Source: Niastella sp.
Lineage (GTDB): Bacteria > Bacteroidota > Bacteroidia > Chitinophagales > Chitinophagaceae
Assembly: GCA_017744515.1 (NCBI GenBank)
Contig: JAGIBF010000032.1
Span: forward strand, 1-64,000
Direction of reading: 5' to 3'
Length of the DNA: 64,000 bases
Below are positions 43,803 to 52,037 of this stretch, piece by piece. The translations under genes and the position numbers were made by a program. The notes beneath the pieces were generated by a model that worked only from the letters and a program-made list of their open reading frames with translations, was not told where the DNA came from and did no database searches. How positions within the stretch are numbered: the stretch's first letter is position 1; every line of letters begins with the position of its first letter.

Positions 43803-44660
43803 ATGAAACAGAAAAAAGTATGGTTTATTACAGGCGCTTCCAAGGGACTCGGCCTGGCACTCGTTCAACAATTACTGGCCAAAGGTTATACCGTAGCGGC
43901 CACTTCCAGGGATAAGTCAGCATTACAAATAGCAGTGGGCGACAATGACAATTTTCTGCCCCTCGGTGTTGACCTCAACAGCGAATCAAGCGTTCAAAAA
44001 GGAATCGATGAAACCGTTAACCAGTTTGGTCAGATAGACGTGGTGGTAAACAATGCAGGTTATGGACTCATCGGTGGACTGGAAGAACTGTCGGATGCAG
44101 AAGCAAGAAAGAACTTCGACATCAACGTATTTGGCACGTTGAATGTGATCCGCAAAGTGCTGCCTTATTTACGTGCACAGCAGTCGGGCCATATCTTCAA
44201 TATCTCTTCTATTGGTGGATTCCTCGGCACCTTCCCCGGCTTTGGCATTTATTGCGCTACCAAGTTTGCTGTAGAAGGATTGACAGAATCTTTATCGACA
44301 GAGATCAAATCGTTTGGCCTCAAAGCTACCATCGTTTCTCCCGGTTACTTCAGAACACAGTTCCTTTCATCCGATTCACTGGGGCTTCCTCAAAATCCAA
44401 TCGAGGCATATAAGGAAGTAAGAGAATCACAAGCGCTGCACCAGAGTACGATCAATGGCAATCAACTGGGCGATCCCGACAAGGCAGCGCTTGCAATGAT
44501 TCAGGTAGCAGAATCTCAAAATCCCCCCTTGCATTTGTTCCTCGGCAGTGATGCATACAACATGGCGTACAACAAGATCAACTCCGTTCGCCAGGAACTG
44601 GAAGACTGGAAATCTGTGACCGTGTCAACAGCTTTTGAACCCCAGGCAGCTGAGGCATGA
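43803..44660 (+). CDS. Short-chain dehydrogenase/reductase
   Basis: 285 residues of the classical SDR fold: nucleotide loop TGASKGLGLALVQQLLAKG at residues 9-27, NNAGYGLIGGLEELSD, catalytic Ser/Tyr/Lys in NISSIGGFLGTFPGFGIYCATKFAVEGLTESL (Y-x-x-x-K as YCATK). NAD(P)H-dependent oxidoreductase; substrate unknown. Its stop overlaps the start of the next gene by 4 bp. Often found beside AraC regulators in Bacteroidota. Confidence 0.92.
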   Translation: MKQKKVWFITGASKGLGLALVQQLLAKGYTVAATSRDKSALQIAVGDNDNFLPLGVDLNSESSVQKGIDETVNQFGQIDVVVNNAGYGLIGGLEELSDAEARKNFDINVFGTLNVIRKVLPYLRAQQSGHIFNISSIGGFLGTFPGFGIYCATKFAVEGLTESLSTEIKSFGLKATIVSPGYFRTQFLSSDSLGLPQNPIEAYKEVRESQALHQSTINGNQLGDPDKAALAMIQVAESQNPPLHLFLGSDAYNMAYNKINSVRQELEDWKSVTVSTAFEPQAAEA

Positions 44661-45103
44661 GCCCCGCAAGACAATTCTATGTGTGCAGGTTGGAAGAGAT
44701 AGACAATGCAGTCCTTCACCAGCAGAGAACGGGATACCATGCCATCAGCCTGATTGCAGGTAATACACCGGGAGCAGTGAGCACATTACGCTTTTGCAAT
44801 CCGCAGGGGCCATTAGCAGGCGAACCATTGCCGAAAAAACAAGCCGGGTTCGCCTGCTATTTTAACCCGGCTTTTCTTTCTGCCGGTATGCACGATATGC
44901 TGCAATCACTGCCCATGTTCAAGAAAGGGACCAGCCCGGTATATTTTTTAAATCCAGCCCAGGGGAGTCATATCCGCCGGTTATTCGAAAAGATGCTGGA
45001 AGAAGTAAACAACAACTACATCTATAAGTATGAACTGTTGGGCAATTACCTCGCTACCATCATTCATCAGGTGCTGAAAATACAACCGTCGATCAGAGAA
45101 TAG
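44657..45103 (+). CDS. AraC-type sensory domain without DNA-binding domain
   Basis: 148 residues, coupled to the dehydrogenase by an ATGA overlap. It matches only the N-terminal part of AraC regulators: GFACYFNPAFLSAG, then SHIRRLFEKMLEEVNNNYIYKYELLGNYLATIIHQVLKIQPS, parallel to FLKMLEEIGSDYVYKYDLLRNYVTEMIHYALKMQPS in the AraC protein at 35556. It stops exactly where the helix-turn-helix part would begin. Either a truncated gene or a free ligand-binding module that could titrate the effector. The TTCGAC repeat pair follows after 20 bp. Confidence 0.65.
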   Translation: MSPARQFYVCRLEEIDNAVLHQQRTGYHAISLIAGNTPGAVSTLRFCNPQGPLAGEPLPKKQAGFACYFNPAFLSAGMHDMLQSLPMFKKGTSPVYFLNPAQGSHIRRLFEKMLEEVNNNYIYKYELLGNYLATIIHQVLKIQPSIRE

Positions 45104-45124
45104 AAACCAGTATGGTAATCAACC

Positions 45125-45202
45125 TGTCACACTGAGCCCGTCGAAGTGTTTCTCAAACGGCTTCGTCAAAGTCTATCCCGCTTTGCGGGACTCAGCCTGA
45201 CA
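45125..45202. repeat. Inverted TTCGAC repeat with nested hairpin
   Basis: TGTCACACTGAGCCCGTCGA, spacer, then CTTCGTCAAAG, an inserted ATCCCGCTTTGCGGGA hairpin, and CTCAGCCTGACA. The same nested arrangement recurs at 62576. Confidence 0.75.
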
Positions 45203-45271
45203 CAATACGGCAGGCATTGTTTTTTTAGAAATACTTAATCACCCGATCAACGGAAGCCAGTCACATTTGTT

Positions 45272-45279
45272 TAGATTTG
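45272..45279 (+). promoter_or_regulatory. -7 box TAGATTTG, 4 nt before ATG 45284
   Basis: Perfect TAnnTTTG; the second of two adjacent ATGs (45281, 45284) lies exactly 4 nt after it, the predicted transcription start. No clear -33 TTG. Confidence 0.4.
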
Positions 45280-45283
45280 AATG

Positions 45284-46165
45284 ATGGCATCTGCGAAATA
45301 CATTTTCATACTGCTAACAGCCTGGCTATTTTGCTCGGGCTGTTTTCGCCGTTGGGTGATGACCGACAAGCAGGTTAAAAAATACTACGCCAACAAGCCC
45401 GTCAAGCCTACCTTCTTTACCATACAAAATGATTCGGCCTCGTTGTTTTGCGCCACTACCGGCGCCGACACCCTGCCGCCCCTGCTGATGATCCATGGAG
45501 CACCCGGTGCCTGGTATGGCAGCCGCATCCTGCTCGACGATCCTGTTCTCCAAAAGAAATTTCACCTCATAGCCGTCGACCGGCCCGGTTACCATAAGTC
45601 CCGCTTCAGGAACAAGCGCAAGTCTGTTACCTCCATCACTACCCAGGCTACCATCATTCATGAAGCCCTTCGACTCAACCGGTCGCATCAGCCGGGCGTA
45701 GTGATGGGCAGCTCCTATGGCGCTCCAATCGCCGCCAAGGTGGCGCTGCTATACCCTGGCGAGTTCAACCACCTGGTGATGCTGGCTGCCGCCATAGACC
45801 CTGACATAGAAAAATTCTGGTGGTTTCACCCCTGGGTCCAAAGTGGTTTTCCTTACATCTTCTTCCCCCGCTTCCTCAAAAGCGCTACCGACGAGAAGTT
45901 CTCCCATGCCGATGAACTGAGACTGCTGGCGCCCGAATGGCAAAAACTCTCCATCCCGGTGACGGTGGTGCAAGGCGGTGCAGACGATATCATCGAGCCT
46001 GCCAACATCGACTATGCTAAAAAGGTATTGCAGGGCAAGCCGGCCAACTTCATCTTTCTGCCCAATGCCGGCCACCTCATCCGCATGCAACGGCCTGACG
46101 TTGTGCGCTCTATCTTGCTAAATCCTCTTCCAGGCACGCCTATTACCATCGGAACCGGTAAATGA
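45284..46165 (+). CDS. Alpha/beta hydrolase, membrane- or lipid-anchored
   Basis: 293 residues from ATG 45284 (45281 adds one Met). The N-terminus is hydrophobic with a possible lipobox (LFCSGCFRR, Cys near 19). Alpha/beta-hydrolase fold: LLMIHGAPGAWYGS (oxyanion HG), IAVDRPGYHKS, nucleophile elbow GSSYGAPIAAKVALLYP (G-x-S-x-G), acid region VQGGADDIIEPANI, catalytic His NAGHLIRMQRP. Esterase or related hydrolase facing the periplasm; substrate unknown. Preceded by repeats and a TAnnTTTG box. Confidence 0.85.
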   Translation: MASAKYIFILLTAWLFCSGCFRRWVMTDKQVKKYYANKPVKPTFFTIQNDSASLFCATTGADTLPPLLMIHGAPGAWYGSRILLDDPVLQKKFHLIAVDRPGYHKSRFRNKRKSVTSITTQATIIHEALRLNRSHQPGVVMGSSYGAPIAAKVALLYPGEFNHLVMLAAAIDPDIEKFWWFHPWVQSGFPYIFFPRFLKSATDEKFSHADELRLLAPEWQKLSIPVTVVQGGADDIIEPANIDYAKKVLQGKPANFIFLPNAGHLIRMQRPDVVRSILLNPLPGTPITIGTGK

Positions 46166-46204
46166 ATCTACCCAAGTCCGTTAAAAGGGGCTTCAAAGCC
46201 TCCT

Positions 46205-46270
46205 CCAACCTTCATCCTGGGGTCATCTTAGGGTCATCCTGGGGTTTTCTTAGGGTTTTTGTAGGGTTAA
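46205..46270. repeat. GGGGTCATC / TTAGGGTTTT direct-repeat tract
   Basis: Five consecutive near-copies of an 11-12 bp unit: TGGGGTCATC, TTAGGGTCATC, CTGGGGTTTTC, TTAGGGTTTTTG, TAGGGTTAAA. A facing CCCAGGGTGACCC occurs 20 bp on. G-runs are regularly spaced. Confidence 0.7.
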
Positions 46271-46580
46271 AAGCCTATAATACCCCCAGGGTGACCCTAT
46301 CATAATGAGAAGATTACCAATAAAAGTAGCTACTCAACCCGCTTGAATGAGCCCAGGAGTACCTACCAGGTGTTCACGAACGCTTGTTCCCTGGTTTTTA
46401 CGTATTTAGCGAAAATTTTACAGTAAAAATCCCCCCACATTGTAAAAAATGTTTTTCTTTGCGGTGTCAAAAGCATTTGAATCAACAGCATATTCACATT
46501 TGAAATGCAAAAAAATCTCACCATAATACTCGCTGATGTAGTAGCGCAAAGCGTTATTACTATAGTGCGTGGGGTTTTTG

Positions 46581-46605
46581 CTGTACAGCTCCGTACAGTT
46601 TTTGT
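46581..46605 (+). terminator. Possible terminator or attenuator hairpin in the arginine leader
   Basis: CTGTAC AGCTCC GTACAG followed by TTTTTG. Short perfect stem with a T-run, about 150 bp before the first gene of the operon. Confidence 0.35.
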
Positions 46606-46757
46606 TAGTCGTCCTGTTCCCGTCAGGGTACGACGTTGATACTCATTTACCATAGTATCCCCTATTTTTTTCGGAACTATGCCCCAACCGGGGATTCGTG
46701 TCTCTCGCAGTGTCGTCCGCTGCATTTGTTCACATTCTTATAGTCTTGTCAAAAACA

Positions 46758-47489
46758 ATGGAAACGCAACATCAATTCCAGATACTTGTAGCCAATGAAA
46801 GTCATCTCGACTTCGCACAGATTATTGTCGACGAGATGGAATCTTCTGCCAAAGCACGTGGCACCGGCATCGCCAAGCGCTCGCCGGATTATATCAAACA
46901 GAAAATGCGCGAAGGGAAAGCGGTGATCGCCTTCAACCAGGATGGCATATGGGCAGGCTTTTGCTATATCGAAACCTGGAGCCATGGCGAATATGTAGCC
47001 AATTCCGGCCTCATCGTATCGCCTGTTTTCAGAAAGGGCGGTGTAGCCAAAATGATCAAGAAGAAGATCTTCGAACTGAGCCGCAAGCTATACCCTGAAG
47101 CCAAGATATTCGGGCTTACCACTGGTCTGGCAGTTATGAAGATCAACAGCGAGTTGGGCTATGAGCCAGTTACCTATTCCGAGCTTACACAGGACGAGGC
47201 CTTCTGGGCCGGCTGCAAAAGCTGTGTGAACTACGAGATCCTGATGAGCAAGGAAAGGAAGAACTGTATGTGTACCGCCATGCTCTATGATCCCAAAGAT
47301 CACTACGAGCCGGAAGAAACCAAACAATTCTTCGAAGAGAAGAAGGGCATGCTGGAGCGCTTACTGCGCATCAAGCAATGGAAACTCCTGCAACCTTTCC
47401 TGAAGAAAGACCACAAGGATGATCACAATCCTAAAATGATAACCGTGAGCAGGAAGCGTTCATTACTGCACTACTTTTTCAACTTATAA
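46758..47489 (+). CDS. GNAT N-acetyltransferase of the arginine operon
   Basis: 243 residues from ATG 46758 (METQHQFQILVANES). GNAT core: AVIAFNQDGIWAGFCYIETW, LIVSPVFRKGGVAKMIKKKIFELS (acetyl-CoA loop R-x-x-G-x-A), IFGLTTGLAVMKINSELGYEPVTYSELTQDEAFWAGCKSC. First gene of the arginine cluster. Its position strongly suggests it makes the N-acyl-glutamate that enters the pathway, replacing ArgA or ArgJ. An extra C-terminal helical tail of about 60 residues ends in basic residues. Next gene (argG) starts 30 bp later. Confidence 0.85.
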   Translation: METQHQFQILVANESHLDFAQIIVDEMESSAKARGTGIAKRSPDYIKQKMREGKAVIAFNQDGIWAGFCYIETWSHGEYVANSGLIVSPVFRKGGVAKMIKKKIFELSRKLYPEAKIFGLTTGLAVMKINSELGYEPVTYSELTQDEAFWAGCKSCVNYEILMSKERKNCMCTAMLYDPKDHYEPEETKQFFEEKKGMLERLLRIKQWKLLQPFLKKDHKDDHNPKMITVSRKRSLLHYFFNL

Positions 47490-47518
47490 TCATCAATCAT
47501 AACTTCCATACATCAGCA

Positions 47519-48715
47519 ATGAAAAAAATAGTTTTAGGATTCAGCGGCGGACTTGATACCTCGTTTTGTGTAAAGTACCTGGGTGAAGACAAAGGTTATG
47601 AAGTACATAGCATCATCGTTAACACCGGTGGCTTCAGTGAAGAAGAATTAAAGCAGATCGAAGCCCATGCTTACAAACTGGGTGTTAAAACACATACGAC
47701 TGTTAATGCCGTTCAATCCTACTACGACCGTATCATCAAGTACCTGATCTATGGGAATGTGTTGAAGAACAATACGTATCCTCTGAGCGTGAGCGCCGAA
47801 AGGTTGAGCCAGGCCGTACATATTGCCGAGCACGTGCAAAAGCTGAAAGCAGATGCCGTAGCACACGGTAGCACCGGCGCCGGCAACGACCAGGTACGTT
47901 TCGATATGATCTTCCACATCATGATCCCCGGCGTGGAGATCATCACCCCCATCCGCGACCTGAAGCTGAGCCGTGAAGCAGAGATCGAATACCTGAAAGG
48001 AAAAGGCGTGGATATGAATTTCGCCAAAGCGATGTATTCTATCAACAAGGGATTGTGGGGAACGAGTGTAGGAGGTAAAGAGACCCTTTCATCCAAAGGC
48101 ATGTTGCCCGAAGAAGCATGGCCTACACAGGTTACCAAAACCGGTAGCGAAGAAGTAAAACTGAGCTTTGTAAAAGGAGAACTGAAAGCTGTCAACGGCA
48201 AATCATTTGGCCATCCTACAGAAGCCATTCAATACCTGCAAACCATTGCAGGCCCATACGGTGTAGGCCGCGACATTCACGTAGGCGACACCATCATTGG
48301 TATTAAAGGACGTGTAGGCTTTGAAGCCGCCGCTCCTATGGTGATCCTGAAAGCACATCATGCCCTCGAAAAGCACGTGCTCACCAAATGGCAATTGAAC
48401 TGGAAAGACCAGTTGGCTCAGTTCTATGGCAACTGGTTGCACGAAGGACAGATCATGGATCCCGTGATGCGTGACATCGAGGCATACCTGGAAAATGCAC
48501 AACAAAATGTAACAGGCGAAGTATTTGTACAACTGTTACCTTATCGCTTCCAGGTGATTGGTATCGAATCACCCTACGATCTGATGAGCAGCAAGTTTGG
48601 CAAATACGGAGAGATGAATACCGGCTTTACCGGCGAAGATGTTCGCGGGTTCAGCAAGATATTCGGCAACCAGACTTCGATCTGGACCTCAGTGAAGGAG
48701 GAAAACAAGAAGTAA
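47519..48715 (+). CDS. argG: Argininosuccinate synthase
   Basis: 398 residues. It joins citrulline and aspartate with ATP. P-loop-type motif VLGFSGGLDTSFCVKYL at residues 4-20, AHGSTGAGNDQVRF, and the C-terminal ENAQQNVTGEVFVQLLPYRFQV. Second gene of the cluster. A short GGAGGTCAG repeat and two hairpins (CTCGCCTCTGGCGAG, GGGCCTCTGGCCC) lie between it and argC. Confidence 0.96.
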   Translation: MKKIVLGFSGGLDTSFCVKYLGEDKGYEVHSIIVNTGGFSEEELKQIEAHAYKLGVKTHTTVNAVQSYYDRIIKYLIYGNVLKNNTYPLSVSAERLSQAVHIAEHVQKLKADAVAHGSTGAGNDQVRFDMIFHIMIPGVEIITPIRDLKLSREAEIEYLKGKGVDMNFAKAMYSINKGLWGTSVGGKETLSSKGMLPEEAWPTQVTKTGSEEVKLSFVKGELKAVNGKSFGHPTEAIQYLQTIAGPYGVGRDIHVGDTIIGIKGRVGFEAAAPMVILKAHHALEKHVLTKWQLNWKDQLAQFYGNWLHEGQIMDPVMRDIEAYLENAQQNVTGEVFVQLLPYRFQVIGIESPYDLMSSKFGKYGEMNTGFTGEDVRGFSKIFGNQTSIWTSVKEENKK

Positions 48716-48795
48716 GAAGTAGGAGGTCAGCCCTTCTTTTCGACACTCGCTCGCCTCTGGCGAGTAAGGTTATTCCCGGGCCTCTGGCCCAAAAT
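48716..48795. repeat. Intergenic hairpin repeats between argG and argC
   Basis: AAGTAGGAGGTCAG, then CTCGCCTCTGGCGAG and GGGCCTCTGGCCC palindromes. They separate two genes of one pathway and could lower read-through. Confidence 0.6.
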
Positions 48796-48803
48796 GTAAC
48801 ATT

Positions 48804-49787
48804 ATGAGTAAAAACATTAAAGTTGGTATCGTTGGAGGAGCAGGTTATACCGGTGGTGAACTGATCCGTTTGTTGGTTAATCACCCGTATGTAGCTGTTT
48901 CTTTTATTCATAGCCGCAGCAATGCCGGAAAGCCCGTTTATTCCGTACATGAAGACCTCGTAGGCGAAACCGATTGGCAATTCACCGGCGAACTGAGCCA
49001 GGATGTAGATGTAATATTCCTGTGCGTAGGCCATGGCGAAGCCAAAAAGTTCCTCGCAGAGAATCCCATCGATGAGAAGATCAAGGTGATCGATCTGTCA
49101 CAAGACTTCCGTCTTTCTCGCAGCTCGCAGCTCGAAGCTCGTAGCTTCGTATACGGTCTGCCCGAGCTGAACAGGGATAAGATCAGAACGGCATCCAATG
49201 TAGCTAACCCTGGTTGTTTTGCCACTGCTATCCAGCTTGGCTTATTGCCACTGGCCAAAGCAGGTTTGCTGAACCATGTGTATACCACTGGCATCACTGG
49301 TTCTACCGGCGCAGGACAAAGCCTTTCATCTACTTCTCATTTCAGCTGGAGGGCCAACAACATCCAGGCCTACAAAACACTGAACCATCAGCACCTGAAT
49401 GAAATTGGTGAATCGCTCCTGCAACTGCAACCCCAAGGCCAGATCGATGTGAGCTTCGTTCCCTGGAGAGGTGACTTTACCCGCGGTATCTTCATCAGCT
49501 CACAACTGGATTGTGACCTTACCGAACAAGAATTGAATGACCTGTACAGGGATTTTTACAGCGGTCATCCATTTACCGTAGTAAGCAGTCAACCTATCTT
49601 TTTAAAGCAGGCGGTGAACACTAACAAGTGTATCATTCAGCTGGAAAAAGTAGGTAGCAAGCTGGTGGTGCATTCTATCATCGACAACCTGCTGAAAGGC
49701 GCATCAGGACAGGCCGTGCAGAACATGAACCTGCTGTTTGGCCTCGATGAATGCGCCGGGCTCAAACTCAAGGCTAATTATTTTTAA
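48804..49787 (+). CDS. argC: N-acyl-gamma-glutamyl-phosphate reductase
   Basis: 327 residues. NADPH-dependent reduction of N-acyl-glutamyl phosphate. Motifs: VGIVGGAGYTGGELIRLL (dinucleotide), FLCVGHGEAKKFL, VIDLSQDFRL, active-site Cys in NPGCFATAIQLGLLPL. Oddity: between DFRL and FVYGLPELN, residues about 104-115 (SRSSQLEARS) are encoded by CTCGCAGCTCGCAGCTCGAA and neighbouring bases, the same repeat that fills the next intergenic gap. It therefore looks like an in-frame repeat insertion in a surface loop. Confidence 0.95.
   Translation: MSKNIKVGIVGGAGYTGGELIRLLVNHPYVAVSFIHSRSNAGKPVYSVHEDLVGETDWQFTGELSQDVDVIFLCVGHGEAKKFLAENPIDEKIKVIDLSQDFRLSRSSQLEARSFVYGLPELNRDKIRTASNVANPGCFATAIQLGLLPLAKAGLLNHVYTTGITGSTGAGQSLSSTSHFSWRANNIQAYKTLNHQHLNEIGESLLQLQPQGQIDVSFVPWRGDFTRGIFISSQLDCDLTEQELNDLYRDFYSGHPFTVVSSQPIFLKQAVNTNKCIIQLEKVGSKLVVHSIIDNLLKGASGQAVQNMNLLFGLDECAGLKLKANYF
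49117..49147. repeat. AGCTCGCAGCTCGAAGCT repeat within argC
   Basis: Four AGCTCG-type units in the coding frame of argC. Same family as the tract at 49791 and copies at 59613 and 59710. Confidence 0.8.
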
Positions 49788-49790
49788 AAT

Positions 49791-49858
49791 AGCTACGAGC
49801 CGCGAGCTATGAGCTTCGAGCCTTTTGCTCGCAGCTCGCGGCTCACAGCTCGCAGCAC
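49791..49858. repeat. AGCTCGCAGCTCG repeat filling the argC-argD gap
   Basis: AGCTACGAGC CGCGAGCTAT GAGCTTCGAG, TTTT-like centre, then GCTCGCAGCTCGCGGCTCAC and AGCTCGCAGC: two arms of the same motif in opposite orientation able to fold into a hairpin. Confidence 0.85.
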
Positions 49859-49870
49859 CAAAAGTAGACC

Positions 49871-51019
49871 ATGAAGTTATTTGACGTTTATCCTATCAAC
49901 GACATCACCATCGTAAAAGCCCAGGGCTCCAACGTATGGGATGCAAACGGCGAACAATACCTTGACCTGTATGGCGGTCATGCGGTAATATCTATTGGCC
50001 ATACCCATCCTCACTACGTTAAGCGACTTACCGAGCAACTCAATAAAGTAGGTTTCTATTCCAACTCTATACGAATACCCTTGCAGGAAGAACTGGCCAC
50101 TAAGCTGGGCAAGGTTTCCGGTAAGGAAGATTATCAACTCTTCCTGTGCAACTCAGGCGCTGAAGCCAATGAAAATGCACTGAAGCTGGCCTCCTTCTAC
50201 AATGGCCGCAAAAAGATCATTGCTTTCAAGAAAGCATTCCACGGAAGGACTTCGCTCGCTGTAGCTGCCACCGACAACCCGTCGATTGTAGCACCGGTGA
50301 ACCAAACAAACAATGTAATCTTCCTGCCTTTCAATGATGAGGCTTCACTGGAAGCCTGCTTCAAAGCACAAGGCAATGAAATATCTTCTGTGATCATCGA
50401 GGGCATACAAGGCGTAGGCGGTATCAACGTAGCCTCCGTTTCCTTCCTGCAAAAGATCAGGCAACTGTGTGATCAGTATAACGCTGTGTTTATTGCCGAC
50501 AGCGTACAATGTGGTTATGGCAGAAGTGGTAAATTCTTCTCCCAGGATTACGCTGGTGTAAATGCAGATATCTATTCCATGGCCAAAGGCATGGGAAATG
50601 GTTTCCCTGTTGCAGGTATCATCATCGCGCCGAAAATACAAGCCAAACACTTCATGCTGGGCACCACCTTCGGTGGTAACCACCTCGCTTGCGCTGCAGC
50701 ACTGGCAGTATTGGAAGTAATAGAAAAAGAGAACCTGATCGCCAATGCGGCTGAAGTAGGCAACTACCTCATGGAGCAGCTGAAAGCTATCCCCGAGCTG
50801 AAGAACGTAAGAGGTTATGGCCTGATGATCGGATTCGATGTGCCGGAAGAACTGAAGGACCTGAAAAAAAACCTGCTGTGGAAGCACAAGATATTTACTG
50901 GTGAAGCAAAGCCCAATGTGATACGCTTGCTGCCTTCACTGGCACTGACGAAGAAAGATGCCGATCAGTTCCTCGAAGCCGTAAAAGAAGAAGTAGCAGT
51001 ATTGGCGCCCGCACACTAA
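49871..51019 (+). CDS. argD: Acyl-ornithine aminotransferase
   Basis: 382 residues, class III PLP aminotransferase. Motifs: YLDLYGGHAVISIGHTHP, LCNSGAEANENALKLASF, AFHGRTSLAVAATDNP, FIADSVQCGYGRSGKFF, SMAKGMGNGFPVAG with the PLP Lys, and TTFGGNHLACAAALAVLE. Converts N-acyl-glutamate semialdehyde to N-acyl-ornithine. Placed between argC and the carbamoyltransferase gene, which fixes its role better than the sequence alone. Note DSVQCG where many family members have DEVQTG. Confidence 0.93.
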   Translation: MKLFDVYPINDITIVKAQGSNVWDANGEQYLDLYGGHAVISIGHTHPHYVKRLTEQLNKVGFYSNSIRIPLQEELATKLGKVSGKEDYQLFLCNSGAEANENALKLASFYNGRKKIIAFKKAFHGRTSLAVAATDNPSIVAPVNQTNNVIFLPFNDEASLEACFKAQGNEISSVIIEGIQGVGGINVASVSFLQKIRQLCDQYNAVFIADSVQCGYGRSGKFFSQDYAGVNADIYSMAKGMGNGFPVAGIIIAPKIQAKHFMLGTTFGGNHLACAAALAVLEVIEKENLIANAAEVGNYLMEQLKAIPELKNVRGYGLMIGFDVPEELKDLKKNLLWKHKIFTGEAKPNVIRLLPSLALTKKDADQFLEAVKEEVAVLAPAH

Positions 51020-51056
51020 ACATACAGCCGTTAACACTTAAAAATCGCAGACTGGG

Positions 51057-52028
51057 ATGAGAAACTTTATTTCGGTACAGGATGTTGACAACATCAAAGA
51101 CCTCGTAGCAAAGGCATTAAGTTACAAAGCAGATCCGTTAAAAGACAAATCGCTTGGCGCTCATAAACGCATCGGTTTGTTGTTCCTCAATCCCAGTATG
51201 CGTACCCGCCTTAGTACCCAGATCGCTGCACAAAACCTGGGCATGGAAGCCATCGTGTTCAACGTAGGCCAGGAAGGCTGGGCATTGGAGTTCGAAGAAG
51301 AAGCCATCATGAGCGGCAGCACCGTAGAGCATGTGAAAGACGCTGCGCCTATCATGGGCAAGTACTTTGACATCCTCGCCATCCGTACCTTCCCCTCCTT
51401 GAAGAATCGTGAAGATGATTACAGCGAGCTGTTCATTAAACAATTCATCAAATACGCCGGCATACCGGTAGTAAGTCTGGAAAGCGCTACCCTGCACCCC
51501 TTGCAGAGCCTCACAGATGTTATAACCATCAATGAAATACTCGCCAGTCAGCAGGCAATTCCTAAACGCCCCAAGATCGTGCTCACCTGGGCGCCCCACG
51601 TAAAGCCGTTACCACAATGCGTGGCCAACAGCTTTTCACAGTGGATCAATGCCTGGGGACAAGCCGACTTCGTGATCACCCATCCCGAAGATTATGAGCT
51701 GGACACCCAGTTCACCAACGGCGCTACCATCACACACAACCAGGACGAGGCACTCAAAGGCGCCGACTTTGTATACGTGAAGAACTGGAGCACCTTCAAC
51801 AATGAATATGGCCGCATCTATACCAATGATCCGGCCTGGATGCTCACCAACCAGAAGCTGGCCCTTACCAACAACGCCAAAGTAATGCACTGTTTGCCGG
51901 TAAGAAGAAACGTGGAACTGAGCGATGAGATCCTCGATGGTCCCAACAGCATCGTTACACAGGAAGCTTCCAACCGCGTGTGGGCAGCACAAGCCGTACT
52001 TAGTGAAATCCTCAAAGCAAACTATTAA
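51057..52028 (+). CDS. argF': N-acyl-L-ornithine carbamoyltransferase (argF' type)
   Basis: 323 residues. Carbamoyl-phosphate loop FLNPSMRTRLSTQ near residue 43-55, the Bacteroidota/Xanthomonas type rather than STRTR of ordinary ornithine transferases. HPLQSLTDVITI, LTWAPHVKPLPQ, and MHCLPVRRNVELSDEILD are present. It carbamoylates N-acetyl- or N-succinyl-ornithine, so citrulline is made in acylated form and deacylated later by the M20 enzyme. The loop residue said to set succinyl (Pro) versus acetyl (Glu) specificity appears to be Val here (GSTVEH). Confidence 0.92.
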   Translation: MRNFISVQDVDNIKDLVAKALSYKADPLKDKSLGAHKRIGLLFLNPSMRTRLSTQIAAQNLGMEAIVFNVGQEGWALEFEEEAIMSGSTVEHVKDAAPIMGKYFDILAIRTFPSLKNREDDYSELFIKQFIKYAGIPVVSLESATLHPLQSLTDVITINEILASQQAIPKRPKIVLTWAPHVKPLPQCVANSFSQWINAWGQADFVITHPEDYELDTQFTNGATITHNQDEALKGADFVYVKNWSTFNNEYGRIYTNDPAWMLTNQKLALTNNAKVMHCLPVRRNVELSDEILDGPNSIVTQEASNRVWAAQAVLSEILKANY

Positions 52029-52037
52029 ACAACGCTT

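Larger units (their letters stand above)
46166..46757. other. Long gap upstream of the arginine operon
   Basis: About 590 bp without a gene I can support. It has a G-rich direct-repeat tract (46205-46270), a CTGTAC..GTACAG hairpin followed by T5 (46580-46605), a GTCGTCCTG...CAGGGTACGAC stem (46608-46634) and a CCCC/GGGG stem (46682-46695). The row of hairpins just before the first arginine gene could be a structured leader; no consensus promoter was found. Confidence 0.55.

Noticed and set aside
46363..46725. 120-residue minus-strand frame upstream of the arginine operon
   Set aside because: Composition is unlike a protein (runs of Thr/Arg, no domain), and it crosses several hairpins.
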